From: Desulfobacterales bacterium
GTDB lineage: Bacteria > Desulfobacterota > Desulfobacteria > Desulfobacterales > Desulfosalsimonadaceae
DNA length: 35,352 bases
Direction of reading: 5' to 3'
Assembly (NCBI GenBank): GCA_018334555.1
Contig: JAGXLR010000010.1
Location: 1-35,352 of the forward strand
Part shown: positions 23,891-32,225 of the stretch, piece by piece
Layout of the letters: each line of letters begins with the position of its first letter
How positions within the stretch are numbered: the stretch's first letter is position 1
Program-made: the position numbers and the translations under genes
The notes under the pieces: model-generated
What the model was told of the DNA's origin: nothing
Seen by the model: only the letters and a program-made list of their open reading frames with translations
Databases searched by the model: none

Positions 23891-24484
23891 TTAATGGGCA
23901 ACCAGGTTTTTAAAAGGTTGACTCACATGATTGCTTTCCGCGAAACAGTTCCAGAAATCCCCGTGCCGGATTGCCCGGATGATTTTGTCCTTATCGCGCA
24001 TGCTGTCCATTTCGATCCAGGCGCGGCCGCACATGAGGCGGTTATGGGAGTCGTCTGAGGCGACCTTGACGTAGGGGATCTCCGGGGTTTCGAATTCAGG
24101 CGTGCGGAATCCCCTGGATGTAATCTCGACGGCATCCAGCGGCAGCTTTTGTCCGACCGCGTGAATGCGTTCTTTGGCCTTCTCCATCGGAAGATCCATT
24201 TCCGCCGGATGGTTGAAAACATGCAGGACATCGTTGTCGCCCGGGATTTTATTGACATGCACGTAGCCTTTTTCAAACACGGTCATTTCTACGCCCGGGA
24301 AGATAATCATATCGGTCCGCAGCGTCTTGACCACGTCATAACAGCTCCATCGGAGGAGGAAATCGTGATCCGTTAAGGCAAGGAAATCAAAGCCCAGATC
24401 GGTATATACCTTGACCACCTCTTTAATGCTGAGCTCACCATCGGAGCAGGTCGTATGGACATGTAACGCGCCTTTTAGATGCAT
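23891..24484 (-). CDS. PHP-domain metal-dependent phosphoesterase-like protein
   Basis: A 197-residue PHP-domain protein. The metal-binding motifs are all seen: HVHTTCSDG (His8, His10, Asp15), LTDHD (Asp39, His40), PGVEMT, FNHP and SDDSH. Family members hydrolyse phosphate esters with two or three metal ions, but the substrates of stand-alone members vary and I cannot assign one. Its start codon lies inside the end of the TetR gene (10-base overlap), so the two are translationally coupled. Why a PHP protein belongs with acyl-CoA genes is unclear; it might act on a nucleotide or CoA derivative, or serve in signalling. Confidence 0.88.
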   Translation of the reverse strand: MHLKGALHVHTTCSDGELSIKEVVKVYTDLGFDFLALTDHDFLLRWSCYDVVKTLRTDMIIFPGVEMTVFEKGYVHVNKIPGDNDVLHVFNHPAEMDLPMEKAKERIHAVGQKLPLDAVEITSRGFRTPEFETPEIPYVKVASDDSHNRLMCGRAWIEMDSMRDKDKIIRAIRHGDFWNCFAESNHVSQPFKNLVAH

Positions 24485-25155
24485 GATGCCTCTTCAAATA
24501 GATTGTTCACCCCGCCCACAATAAAGGCCACCGCGTCCCGGCCGATATGTTTGAGGTCTTCGGTTTTGTTCTGCCAGAGGAGATAATGATAGGCGACGCG
24601 TTCATAAATCCCCATTACGCTGACGGCAATCACTTCGGTGGAGAACTGGCCCTTGAATGTGATTCCCTGGTTTTGGGAAACCAGGGTCAGGGCGTTTAAT
24701 ACATCGCCGGTGCATTTGTCGAACAGTTCTTTGCGGTGCTGTTCCACGAGTGCGCTTTTTCCCACGGACTCTCTGAATACAATGGCGGCGCGTTCGGGGT
24801 AGTTGATGCAGAAATCTTCAAAAAAGGCGTAACCCGCCTGCTTAAAGCCTTCTATCGTGGCGCCGTATTTTTTAAACTCCGCCCCCAGTATGGAGCGCAT
24901 GAGGTAGCCGATCTCATCCATCATCTGGATCAGCAAATCCTCTTTGTTTTTGAAATAAAAGTAGACCGCGCCCACGGATACCTCCGCCGCATCGGCAATC
25001 TGCTCCATGCTGGCCTTGTGGTATCCCTCATTGGCAAAGAGGGTTTCCGCCGCCTGAAGAATGGTCTGGTAGCGCTGTTCCCTTTCCCGCTGACGCCGAA
25101 GCGCCGATTTGGACAGGTTCTCTTTATTATTATTATTGGTTTTAGGGGTTGGCAT
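24475..25155 (-). CDS. TetR-family transcriptional regulator
   Basis: A 226-residue regulator with the N-terminal helix-turn-helix typical of TetR (QIADAAEVSVGAVYFYFKNK, about residues 52-71) and a helical ligand-binding domain. Such proteins near fatty-acid genes (FadR/PsrA-like) usually release DNA on binding acyl-CoA, so it is a candidate acyl-CoA sensor for this cluster. It is encoded inside the run, 11 bases behind an acyl-CoA dehydrogenase, so it probably controls its own operon. A likely site is the inverted repeat at 27568-27684. The N terminus carries a short Asn run coded by AAT/AAC repeats. The start has an AGAGGA site. Confidence 0.92.
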   Translation of the reverse strand: MPTPKTNNNNKENLSKSALRRQREREQRYQTILQAAETLFANEGYHKASMEQIADAAEVSVGAVYFYFKNKEDLLIQMMDEIGYLMRSILGAEFKKYGATIEGFKQAGYAFFEDFCINYPERAAIVFRESVGKSALVEQHRKELFDKCTGDVLNALTLVSQNQGITFKGQFSTEVIAVSVMGIYERVAYHYLLWQNKTEDLKHIGRDAVAFIVGGVNNLFEEASCI

Positions 25156-25166
25156 CGGATTCCTCT

Positions 25167-26303
25167 CTAGTTCCTGTAGCCAAGGGCGGCGTCACCGATT
25201 TTTACCCTTCCGATTTCCGTCGAGGTGCCGGCGATCTGGACGTATTTGGCGCAACGGTAGGCTCTTTCAACGCTGTTGCCGGTGATATAGCCGTTGCCCC
25301 CCAGGATTTTGAGCGCTTCACTGCAGACCTGTTCCGCGGATTCGGCGCAGAAGACCTTGGCGCAGAGCAGCAACTCGCCGGCCTCCTTCGGGCTCGTCTC
25401 CGCTGTCCAGGCCGTACGGTAGGCCAGCAACTGGGATGTCTGGAAGAGGGTCAGCATATCAGCCAGTTTGAACCCGACTTCCTGGTAGGCGATAATGGGT
25501 TTTCCGCCGCTTCTGTGGGATTTGGCATGATCCCGGGCGGTTTCATAGGCGGCTTTCGACAGTCCCAGGCCGGCCCCCAGAAGGATTTGATTCTCCCACA
25601 TGCGAATGGCTTCGGCCATATCGATGTCAGCCGGCGGAAAAATCACCTGTTCATTTGGAATGCGGCAATCCTCAAGCCGGATGCCCGAAATCGGCGTTCC
25701 GTCATAGCCCAGGGTTTCCATGGCGGGTTCGACGGTTAAGCCGGAGGCCTCTTTTTCGATAAGGAACAGGGCATAGGCGTCATCGCAGGTGCCGGCCACG
25801 GCGATCCAATCGGCAATCGGTGCATTGATGACGTATTGTTTGGCCCCATTTATTGCGACGGATTCGCCCTGCCGCTCGCCTTGGGCTGTCAGCGGATCGT
25901 TTTCAATATTGAGCGTCTCCTCAGATATTGCCAGGGCGCCGATTAAATTGCCTTCAAGCAGGGGCGTCAGCCATTTGCTCTTTTGGTTGCTGTCTCCCCA
26001 TTCGTTGACAGCCCGTCCAAAGAGCCGGGTGCTGGCTTCCACGGCAAGATATGCGGAAGGGGAGACCGCGGCCAGAGTTTCAGCCGCCCCCATCCATGAT
26101 AACTGGCCCTGATAGCCGTCAACCGGCTGAAGGCCCAGTTTGAGATACGGGGTTTGGGCCAGTTGTTTTAGCGCCTGCTTGATATTTTCTTTGTTATGTG
26201 CCGGATCTTTTCGATCAAGCTGGCCGTTTGCCGCCAGGCCGGCCATTTTTTCGTTGATATCGACGAACAGGGTGAACTCTTTTTCCGAAAAGTCGTAATT
26301 CAT
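25167..26303 (-). CDS. Atypical acyl-CoA dehydrogenase-like protein
   Basis: A 378-residue acyl-CoA dehydrogenase-fold protein with an unusual active region. The substrate/flavin loop usually reading TEPDAGSD is SEETLNIEND, and the short-chain Glu motif is IAGTSTE. Glu237 in MWENQI aligns with the long-chain-type base but is followed by Asn in place of the usual Arg. The C-terminal half keeps ILGGNGYITGNSVERAYR. It could be active on an odd substrate or be the inactive half of a heteromeric dehydrogenase, as seen in steroid catabolism (FadE pairs), with the gene at 26341-27483 as partner. The start has a GAGGAG site. Confidence 0.85.
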   Translation of the reverse strand: MNYDFSEKEFTLFVDINEKMAGLAANGQLDRKDPAHNKENIKQALKQLAQTPYLKLGLQPVDGYQGQLSWMGAAETLAAVSPSAYLAVEASTRLFGRAVNEWGDSNQKSKWLTPLLEGNLIGALAISEETLNIENDPLTAQGERQGESVAINGAKQYVINAPIADWIAVAGTCDDAYALFLIEKEASGLTVEPAMETLGYDGTPISGIRLEDCRIPNEQVIFPPADIDMAEAIRMWENQILLGAGLGLSKAAYETARDHAKSHRSGGKPIIAYQEVGFKLADMLTLFQTSQLLAYRTAWTAETSPKEAGELLLCAKVFCAESAEQVCSEALKILGGNGYITGNSVERAYRCAKYVQIAGTSTEIGRVKIGDAALGYRN

Positions 26304-26340
26304 CTGGGTCTCCTCGATCTATTGGAATTCCGATGGGTTA

Positions 26341-27483
26341 CTAGATGATTTTGGAAATAATCATTTTCTGAATATCAGAGGTGCCGCCGCCGATAGGCGC
26401 CAGGCGGCTGTCCCTAAAAATACGCTCCATGTTGTATTCATGGCAGAAACCGTAGCCGCCGAATACAACCATTGCATCATTGGCCGGCCCGATGGACCAG
26501 TCGCCCACGAAGAGCTTGGCCACAGCGGCTTCCAAGTGGTTTAATGGGCGCCCCTGATCTTTGCACCAGGCGATTTTGTAGGCCAGGCTCTGGGAGGCTT
26601 CGGCAAAGATACGGATGTTGGCCAGTTTATGCTTAACCGCCTGGAATTTCCCGATGGGCCGGCCGAATTGTTCCCGCTTTCTGGCATAATCCGCACAGGA
26701 ATTGAGCATATATTTGGCTGCACCGACAAACGGGGCGAGCAGCGCACTCCGATCCCATTCCACGGTCTGAAGCGACATATTAAAGCCTTCGCCCTCCTTG
26801 CCGAGAAGGTTCTCCTCCGGGATTTCACAGTTATTGAAGAACAGCTCCGAGGTCTGGGAGGTCCGAACCCCCATTTTGATCAGCGGGGCGCCGGCGGCAA
26901 ACCCTTTGGTTCCCTTTTCCACGATAAAAGCCGATATGCCGGCATGTTTCTGGGAGGGGTCGGTTTTGGCATAAACAACGGCGACGTCGGCAATCGGGCC
27001 ATTGGTGATAAATATTTTGCTGCCGTTTAAGACGTATTTATCCCCCTTTTTTTCCGCCGTTGTTTTCATGGAGGCGACATCAGAGCCCGCGTCCGGCTCG
27101 GTGAGTCCCATACAGCCGATCCATTCGCCGCTGATCAGTTTGGGGAGGTATCTCTGCCGCTGTTCCTCGGTGGCGTGGCGCAAGATTGTGTCCGCACACA
27201 AAAATGAATGGGCCCCGTAAGCCAGCGTCAGCCCACCGTCGACACCGGCTTCCCCCAGCGCTTCTCCGGCCATGACCGTAGTTACCACATCCGCTCCGCT
27301 TCCGCCGTATGTTTCCGGGAAATGGAGGCCAAGTATGCCGAAATCGCCGAGTTTACGGAAAGATTCGAAGTCAAACGCCTCGTTTAGGTCATATTCCTGG
27401 ACCCTTGGAACGATTTCTTTTTTGGCGAATCGGATGATCTCCTTCTTAAACATCAGCTGTTCTTTGGTAAAGGCAAAATCCAT
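26341..27483 (-). CDS. Acyl-CoA dehydrogenase with Asp at the base position
   Basis: A 380-residue enzyme with clear family motifs: GLTEPDAGSDVASM, the RKREQFGRPIGKFQAVKHKLAN helix start, and FGGYGFCHEYNMERIFRD. The 376-type Glu is Gly (PIGGGTSDI). At the long-chain base position the residue is Asp244 (VEWDRSA), with Glu242 two residues before. It is the first gene of the minus-strand run and lies next to the divergent regulatory region. The 37-base gap to the next dehydrogenase gene suggests they are made together and may form a mixed complex. AGGAG precedes the start. Confidence 0.92.
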   Translation of the reverse strand: MDFAFTKEQLMFKKEIIRFAKKEIVPRVQEYDLNEAFDFESFRKLGDFGILGLHFPETYGGSGADVVTTVMAGEALGEAGVDGGLTLAYGAHSFLCADTILRHATEEQRQRYLPKLISGEWIGCMGLTEPDAGSDVASMKTTAEKKGDKYVLNGSKIFITNGPIADVAVVYAKTDPSQKHAGISAFIVEKGTKGFAAGAPLIKMGVRTSQTSELFFNNCEIPEENLLGKEGEGFNMSLQTVEWDRSALLAPFVGAAKYMLNSCADYARKREQFGRPIGKFQAVKHKLANIRIFAEASQSLAYKIAWCKDQGRPLNHLEAAVAKLFVGDWSIGPANDAMVVFGGYGFCHEYNMERIFRDSRLAPIGGGTSDIQKMIISKII

Positions 27484-27567
27484 CAGCGTCTCCTGTTAAT
27501 TATTAGTAGATCCGTCGATTGGGCCGATAATTTTTTAAAAAATAATTCATAAACAAAATCTAATTCA

Positions 27568-27684
27568 ATTTTTAAAACTGAGTTCAATAAGATGTCAAGC
27601 ATTTTTTTTGGGAAAAATTATACGTTGCATTCAGATAAAATTTATAATAATATTTTTAAAGTGAACGTAATTCAGTTTTAAAAT
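27568..27684. promoter_or_regulatory. Divergent AT-rich promoter region with a long-spaced inverted repeat
   Basis: ATTTTTAAAACTGAGTT (27568-27584) and AATTCAGTTTTAAAAT (27669-27684) are near-perfect inverted copies about 84 bases apart. They lie in the 270-base AT-rich region between the divergent acyl-CoA dehydrogenase and acyl-CoA synthetase genes. Sites placed this way often bind a local repressor; the TetR protein at 24475-25155 is the obvious candidate. I could not fix -35/-10 pairs with proper spacing on either strand. Confidence 0.4.
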
Positions 27685-27753
27685 ATAATTTTAATAATAC
27701 CGTTAACTTTTACGAGGCCATCAATTTTGACCCATGTATAAAAAGGAGGGGGC

Positions 27754-29634
27754 ATGACTGAGGCATATACCATTCGGGGTCTGGAGGACATCAGGGAGAT
27801 TGAAAAAATACCCTATTTTGAAAGAATCCCGGAAAAAAGCACCATCGAGATCCTGGAAAGGGGGGCGGCCAAGCATCCGGACAAAACCGCGATCAGTTTT
27901 TTGCTAAATGGCGATGCCTATGACCAGCCCATGGAAATCTCTTATCGGACCCTGTTCGGCCGGATTCGCCAGGCGGCCAATATGTTCAGCGATTTGGGCG
28001 TTGGACCGACGGATGTCGTGACCTATGTACTGCCCAATATCCCGCAGACCCATTATGTGCTTTGGGGGGCGGAAGCGGCCGGTATCGCCAATCCCATCAA
28101 CCCCCTGCTGGAGGCGGAAACCATCCGGGATATCTGCAAAGCGGCCGAAACGAAGGTTCTCGTAACCATGGGCGATGTGTCCGGTGTGGAAATGTGGCCC
28201 AAAATTGACGCCATCCGAAAACAGATCCCCACCCTGAAATATGTCATCCAGATTATGGGGGCCTCGGATGCGGCGGAAAACATCATTAATTTTGATGAGG
28301 CCGTTGAGAATTACGCGACTGATCGGTTCACTTTTGACAGAACCATCGATCCGGAGGATATCGCCTCCCTCTACCATACGGGCGGCACCACCGGAACGCC
28401 GAAGCTCGCCCGCCGCTCCCATTACAACGAGGTCGCCATGTCTTGGGACCTAATGGCGATGGGCGGTTTGACGGAAGATGCCACCCTGTTATGCGGTCTG
28501 CCGCTTTTCCACTGTAATGGGACGCTCGTCACCGGGCTTGCCCCATTTTCATACGGCGGGCATGTGGTGATGCTATCGCCCATGGGATACCGTGACCAGA
28601 GTATCATGAAAAATTTTTACAAAATCGTTGAAAAGTACCGGGCGGAGACTTTTTCCTGCGTCCCCACCATTCTGTCCGTACTTTTGGACATCCCCACCGA
28701 GGGCGTGGATATATCGTCTTTGAAGTATGTTATTTGCGGGGCCGCTCCCTTGAGCGTCGAACTGTTCAAGCGTTTCGAGGCGCATACGGGGATTAAAATT
28801 CTGGAGGGCTACGGGCTTACCGAGGGCGCCGTGGCCTCGGCCATCAACCCCAAAGACGGCGAACGAAAGATCGGCAGCATCGGCATTCGAATGCCCTATC
28901 AGGAGTTGAAGATTGCCATTCTTGACGATGACGGCAACTATGTGCGGGATGCGGCAACCGATGAAATAGGCGTTGTGGCGATAAAGGGGCCCACCATCTT
29001 CAAAGGCTATGTCGAAGCGGCCCATAACCAGGGCATATGGCTGCCGGGCGGCTATTTCAATACCGGAGACCTGGGCCGCATGGACGCGGACGGCTATGTT
29101 TTCCTGACCGGCCGCAAGAAGGAATTGATCATTCGGGGCGGCCATAATATTGATCCGGCCATGATCGAAGAGCCGATCTATAGAATGCCGGATGTCAAAA
29201 TGGTGGCGGCGGTCAGCCGGCCGGATCCCCATTCGGGAGAGGTGCCCGTGGCCTATGTGGAAGTGGCTGAAGGCGGGGATATTGATGAAGAAAAAATTAT
29301 GAACTGGGCCAGGGAAAATGTGGGGGAGCGGGCGGCGGTGCCCAAGGAGGTGGTGATTACCCCGGAGATCCCCCTGACGCCGGTGGGCAAAGTATTCAAA
29401 CCGGCGCTCCGGTGGGATGCCACCCGGCGGGCCTATGAACAGGAGCTTAAGTCCCTGGAGGATATGGTGGCGGGTTTTGAGGTCGCCGTTGGCGAGGACA
29501 GGGTACACGGAACAAAGGTCAATATCCGGGTCAAACCGGCTGCCGGCAACGCGCTCACCGCCATTAAGGACAGGATCGCCGAGATCCTTGCCCGTTATAC
29601 CCTGTATTACGAGGTCGAAGAAATGGGTGATTAG
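27754..29634 (+). CDS. AMP-forming acyl-CoA synthetase, divergent from the cluster
   Basis: A 626-residue acyl-CoA ligase. The phosphate loop is YHTGGTTGTPKLARRSH, followed by GYGLTEG, the hinge TGDLGRMDADGYVFLTGRKK, and PVGKVFKP with the catalytic Lys. The C terminus runs about 60 residues past the usual end (KSLEDMVAGFEVAVGED onward), as a small alpha-beta tail. The start has a strong AAGGAGGGGG site. It is transcribed away from the acyl-CoA run and shares its regulatory region, so it probably activates a substrate or by-product of the same pathway. The acid cannot be named. Confidence 0.92.
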   Translation: MTEAYTIRGLEDIREIEKIPYFERIPEKSTIEILERGAAKHPDKTAISFLLNGDAYDQPMEISYRTLFGRIRQAANMFSDLGVGPTDVVTYVLPNIPQTHYVLWGAEAAGIANPINPLLEAETIRDICKAAETKVLVTMGDVSGVEMWPKIDAIRKQIPTLKYVIQIMGASDAAENIINFDEAVENYATDRFTFDRTIDPEDIASLYHTGGTTGTPKLARRSHYNEVAMSWDLMAMGGLTEDATLLCGLPLFHCNGTLVTGLAPFSYGGHVVMLSPMGYRDQSIMKNFYKIVEKYRAETFSCVPTILSVLLDIPTEGVDISSLKYVICGAAPLSVELFKRFEAHTGIKILEGYGLTEGAVASAINPKDGERKIGSIGIRMPYQELKIAILDDDGNYVRDAATDEIGVVAIKGPTIFKGYVEAAHNQGIWLPGGYFNTGDLGRMDADGYVFLTGRKKELIIRGGHNIDPAMIEEPIYRMPDVKMVAAVSRPDPHSGEVPVAYVEVAEGGDIDEEKIMNWARENVGERAAVPKEVVITPEIPLTPVGKVFKPALRWDATRRAYEQELKSLEDMVAGFEVAVGEDRVHGTKVNIRVKPAAGNALTAIKDRIAEILARYTLYYEVEEMGD

Positions 29635-29713
29635 CAGGGCTGTTTAAAAAATAAAAAAGAATCTAAACTGAGCGATTTTCAAGTTTGCTGTAGATACGAG
29701 GAAGAAGAATCCG

Positions 29714-29752
29714 CCGCCTGACCGGTCCTCCTGGCAGGCGGTCTTTTTTTTC
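29714..29752 (+). terminator. Intrinsic terminator after the acyl-CoA synthetase gene
   Basis: CCGCCTG (29714-29720) pairs with CAGGCGG (29735-29741), followed by TCTTTTTTTT. The loop holds GGTCCTCCTG, which is repeated inverted just downstream as CAGGAGGACC (29759-29768), so an alternative fold is possible. The rest of 29635-29814 shows no gene. Confidence 0.75.
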
Positions 29753-29814
29753 GCTTGTCAGGAGGACCGCCTGATCCTATATTGGCTGTCAAATCATTAA
29801 AAACAGGTCAGCCT

Positions 29815-31050
29815 ATGACATTTTACGAACTAACGAAGAACCTCATCATCAGCTATAAGACATTTTTCCGGCTGTTCTGGCGGACGTTTTTTAGGAGCCG
29901 GAACACCCAGGCCCGGTTGACGCCCCGGCGGTTTTTCATGATGGCCGGATTTTTCCCGCTGCTGTTTCTGGTTCAGAGCATCCACTGGATCGGCTTTATC
30001 CTGGATGAGGTCCTGTTTCGGGGCTATAAAGCCGTGACGGTGCGCTCGCCCGTCTTTATCGTGGGTGTGCCGCGCAGCGGAACCACATTTCTCCACCGCG
30101 TACTGGCCAATGACAGCGAGCGTTTTACCACCCCGGCATTGTGGGAGCTGATTCTGGCCCCATCGGTCTCTGAGCGCAAATTCTGGCTCGGACTGGGCCG
30201 GATCGATCGATTCATCGGGGCCCCGTTCGCGCGCTCTATCCGATGGCTGGAACGGCGGATTTTCGGCAGTCTTGACAGCATCCATCAGATTTCGCTGTCT
30301 GATCCCGAGGAGGACTACTTTGCCCTGGTACCGATATACGCCTGTTTTATCCTGATTCTGCCGTTTCCGTTTCCGGATGAGCTGGGGCCTCTGGCTTTTT
30401 TCGACGATCAGATGCCGGCCTCGGATCAAGAACGCATCATGGTATTTTATAAATCCTGTCTTAAGCGGCATCTCTACGTCCGGGGAACCGATAAAACCCT
30501 CTTTTCAAAGAACGTCTCTTTTTCGCCCATGATTAATGCCCTGCGCAAGACCTTTCCGGACAGTCGGATTATCGGCACGGTGCGCAGCCCTTTAAACGCC
30601 ATCCCTTCCCATATCAGTTCCATGATGGCGGGGGCGGCAATTTTTGACAATGATACCAGGGGCCATGAGTTCCGGGATCAAATGATTGCCGTACAGCGCT
30701 ATGCCTATACCCATATAATGGAAACCCTGCCGCATCTGCCGGCCGATCGACAGATGATCGTCCGGATGGAAGATCTGCAGACAAGACTGGGGCCCGTGGT
30801 CCAATCAATTTATGAGAGACTGGGGTATGCAATGGCCCCCGTATTTAAAACCTATATCCAGGAACAGGACCGGCGCGAGAAGGGCTATAAAAGCGGGCAC
30901 ACGTATGATCTCTCCGCCTATGGGCTGACAGAAGCCAAAATTTATCAACAATTTTTTGATGTATTTGAAAAATTTGGCTATGATCCGCCGGTAAACGACG
31001 GACAATCTGCATACCGGCCGGAAATCGGCGCGGCCGGAAAAAGCATTTAG
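29815..31050 (+). CDS. Sulfotransferase-family protein
   Basis: A 411-residue protein of the PAPS-dependent sulfotransferase family, which moves sulfate from PAPS to a hydroxyl or amine. The 5'-phosphosulfate loop PRSGTTFLHR is at about 86-95 and the 3'-phosphate motif appears as RIIGTVRSPLNAIPSH. A hydrophobic segment (AGFFPLLFLVQSIHWIGFIL, about 44-63) suggests contact with the membrane. I start at MTFYEL, since the 20 extra residues of a longer frame run through the downstream arm of the preceding hairpin; the ribosome site is weak either way. With the glycosyltransferase and deacetylase-like genes next to it, a role in making a sulfated glycolipid or surface glycan is plausible but inferred. 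Confidence 0.88.
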   Translation: MTFYELTKNLIISYKTFFRLFWRTFFRSRNTQARLTPRRFFMMAGFFPLLFLVQSIHWIGFILDEVLFRGYKAVTVRSPVFIVGVPRSGTTFLHRVLANDSERFTTPALWELILAPSVSERKFWLGLGRIDRFIGAPFARSIRWLERRIFGSLDSIHQISLSDPEEDYFALVPIYACFILILPFPFPDELGPLAFFDDQMPASDQERIMVFYKSCLKRHLYVRGTDKTLFSKNVSFSPMINALRKTFPDSRIIGTVRSPLNAIPSHISSMMAGAAIFDNDTRGHEFRDQMIAVQRYAYTHIMETLPHLPADRQMIVRMEDLQTRLGPVVQSIYERLGYAMAPVFKTYIQEQDRREKGYKSGHTYDLSAYGLTEAKIYQQFFDVFEKFGYDPPVNDGQSAYRPEIGAAGKSI

Positions 31051-31100
31051 GGTGGGCCCTTTTGCAATCCCTCTTGGTAACAGACAAATGCGAAGCGGAT

Positions 31101-32213
31101 ATGGCGGCGATAGACGAAAAGCGGCTGAAGGTCCTTTTTTTATCGGATGCCATAGTCAGCCGCAACGGCGTGGGCGCCTATTACGCGGACCTGGTTGACC
31201 ATTTGACCGACTCTATAGGGCACGCGGAACTTTTGAGTCCGGGCGTCTACCCCGAGGATTTTGCGCATGACTGGACATTTCCGTTGCCCGGGGACGCGAC
31301 CCAGCGACTGTATCTGCCCAAGGTGGGCCGGATCTGGCAGCGGATAAAAGTGATGGATCCGGATGTCGTCGTTATCCCCACGCCCGGCCCCTATGGGCTG
31401 ACGGGATTCGCCATAGCCAGATATCTGGGAATACCCTTGTGCTCCGGTTACCATACGCAATATGATAAACTGACGGATATCTACTGGACTTCTGTATTCA
31501 GCGGGTTCAGCCGGTTTTCGATGAAACTTCTGAACCGGCTGCTTTTCAAGTCCAGTGCCGTTGTTATCGGAAACAGCCGGGAGATGATTGAGGCGGCCAG
31601 GGCGGATGGGGCGCAAAATGTGGAAGTGATCGGCACCCCCATTGCCAGATCGTTCCTGGCACCGCCCTATGCCCCCCTATCCTCGAAGCTGTCATCGGTT
31701 TGTTATGCCGGCCGGCTGGCGTCCGAAAAGAACCTTGCGGCTGTCTTTGAAGCCGCCGAAAGGCTCTCCCATATCCGATTCACCATAGCCGGTGACGGGC
31801 CGCTAAGAGATGAAGCGGCGTTCAAGGCGGAAACCACCCCAAATATCGAATATGTCGGTTGGGTATCCAGAGAGGGGGTCAAGACCGTTATCGATCGTTC
31901 GCAGATGCTGCTTTTGCCTTCGCATGTGGAGGCTTTCGGTACCATCGCGCTTGAAGCCATGGCGCGGCGACGACTGGTACTGGTCTCCGGGAGCTGCGGT
32001 ATTTTAAACTGGCCGAACCTGGCCTCCGGGGTTTATGCCATTGAGGACGATGAATCACTGGCAGATGCGATCAGCCGGGTTTCGAAAAAAAGCTTTTCGG
32101 AACGTCTCGAAAAGGCGGAAACGGGGCGTCAAGCGGCCGCTTCTTTTAATCATCAAACCTTGCGCCAGTGGCTCGACCTGTTTGTCGCCATCGCATCAGC
32201 CGCTCGGCAATAG
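31101..32213 (+). CDS. GT4-family glycosyltransferase
   Basis: A 370-residue GT-B fold glycosyltransferase of the GT4 family. The Gly-rich acceptor region (DAIVSRNGVGAYY), the SGYHTQYD segment and the donor-site EX7E motif (Glu277 and Glu285 in EAFGTIALE) are visible. The middle resembles glycosyltransferases that build glycolipids from a diacylglycerol-like acceptor, such as SQDG synthases and lipid mannosyltransferases. I chose the ATG at 31101; a TTG at 31062 would add 13 residues and is preceded by a GGGTGGG run, so the start is uncertain. It follows the sulfotransferase gene closely and precedes the deacetylase-like gene by 12 bases, so the three form one unit. Confidence 0.88.
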   Translation: MAAIDEKRLKVLFLSDAIVSRNGVGAYYADLVDHLTDSIGHAELLSPGVYPEDFAHDWTFPLPGDATQRLYLPKVGRIWQRIKVMDPDVVVIPTPGPYGLTGFAIARYLGIPLCSGYHTQYDKLTDIYWTSVFSGFSRFSMKLLNRLLFKSSAVVIGNSREMIEAARADGAQNVEVIGTPIARSFLAPPYAPLSSKLSSVCYAGRLASEKNLAAVFEAAERLSHIRFTIAGDGPLRDEAAFKAETTPNIEYVGWVSREGVKTVIDRSQMLLLPSHVEAFGTIALEAMARRRLVLVSGSCGILNWPNLASGVYAIEDDESLADAISRVSKKSFSERLEKAETGRQAAASFNHQTLRQWLDLFVAIASAARQ

Positions 32214-32225
32214 TTTGGGTCAGGG

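Noticed and set aside
25120-25140. Trinucleotide run near the TetR start as a phase-variation tract
   Set aside because: It is short, and changes by whole codons would only alter a run of Asn residues before the DNA-binding domain.
28573-29508. Minus-strand open frame of 311 codons
   Set aside because: It is antisense to the acyl-CoA synthetase gene with its conserved AMP-binding motifs.
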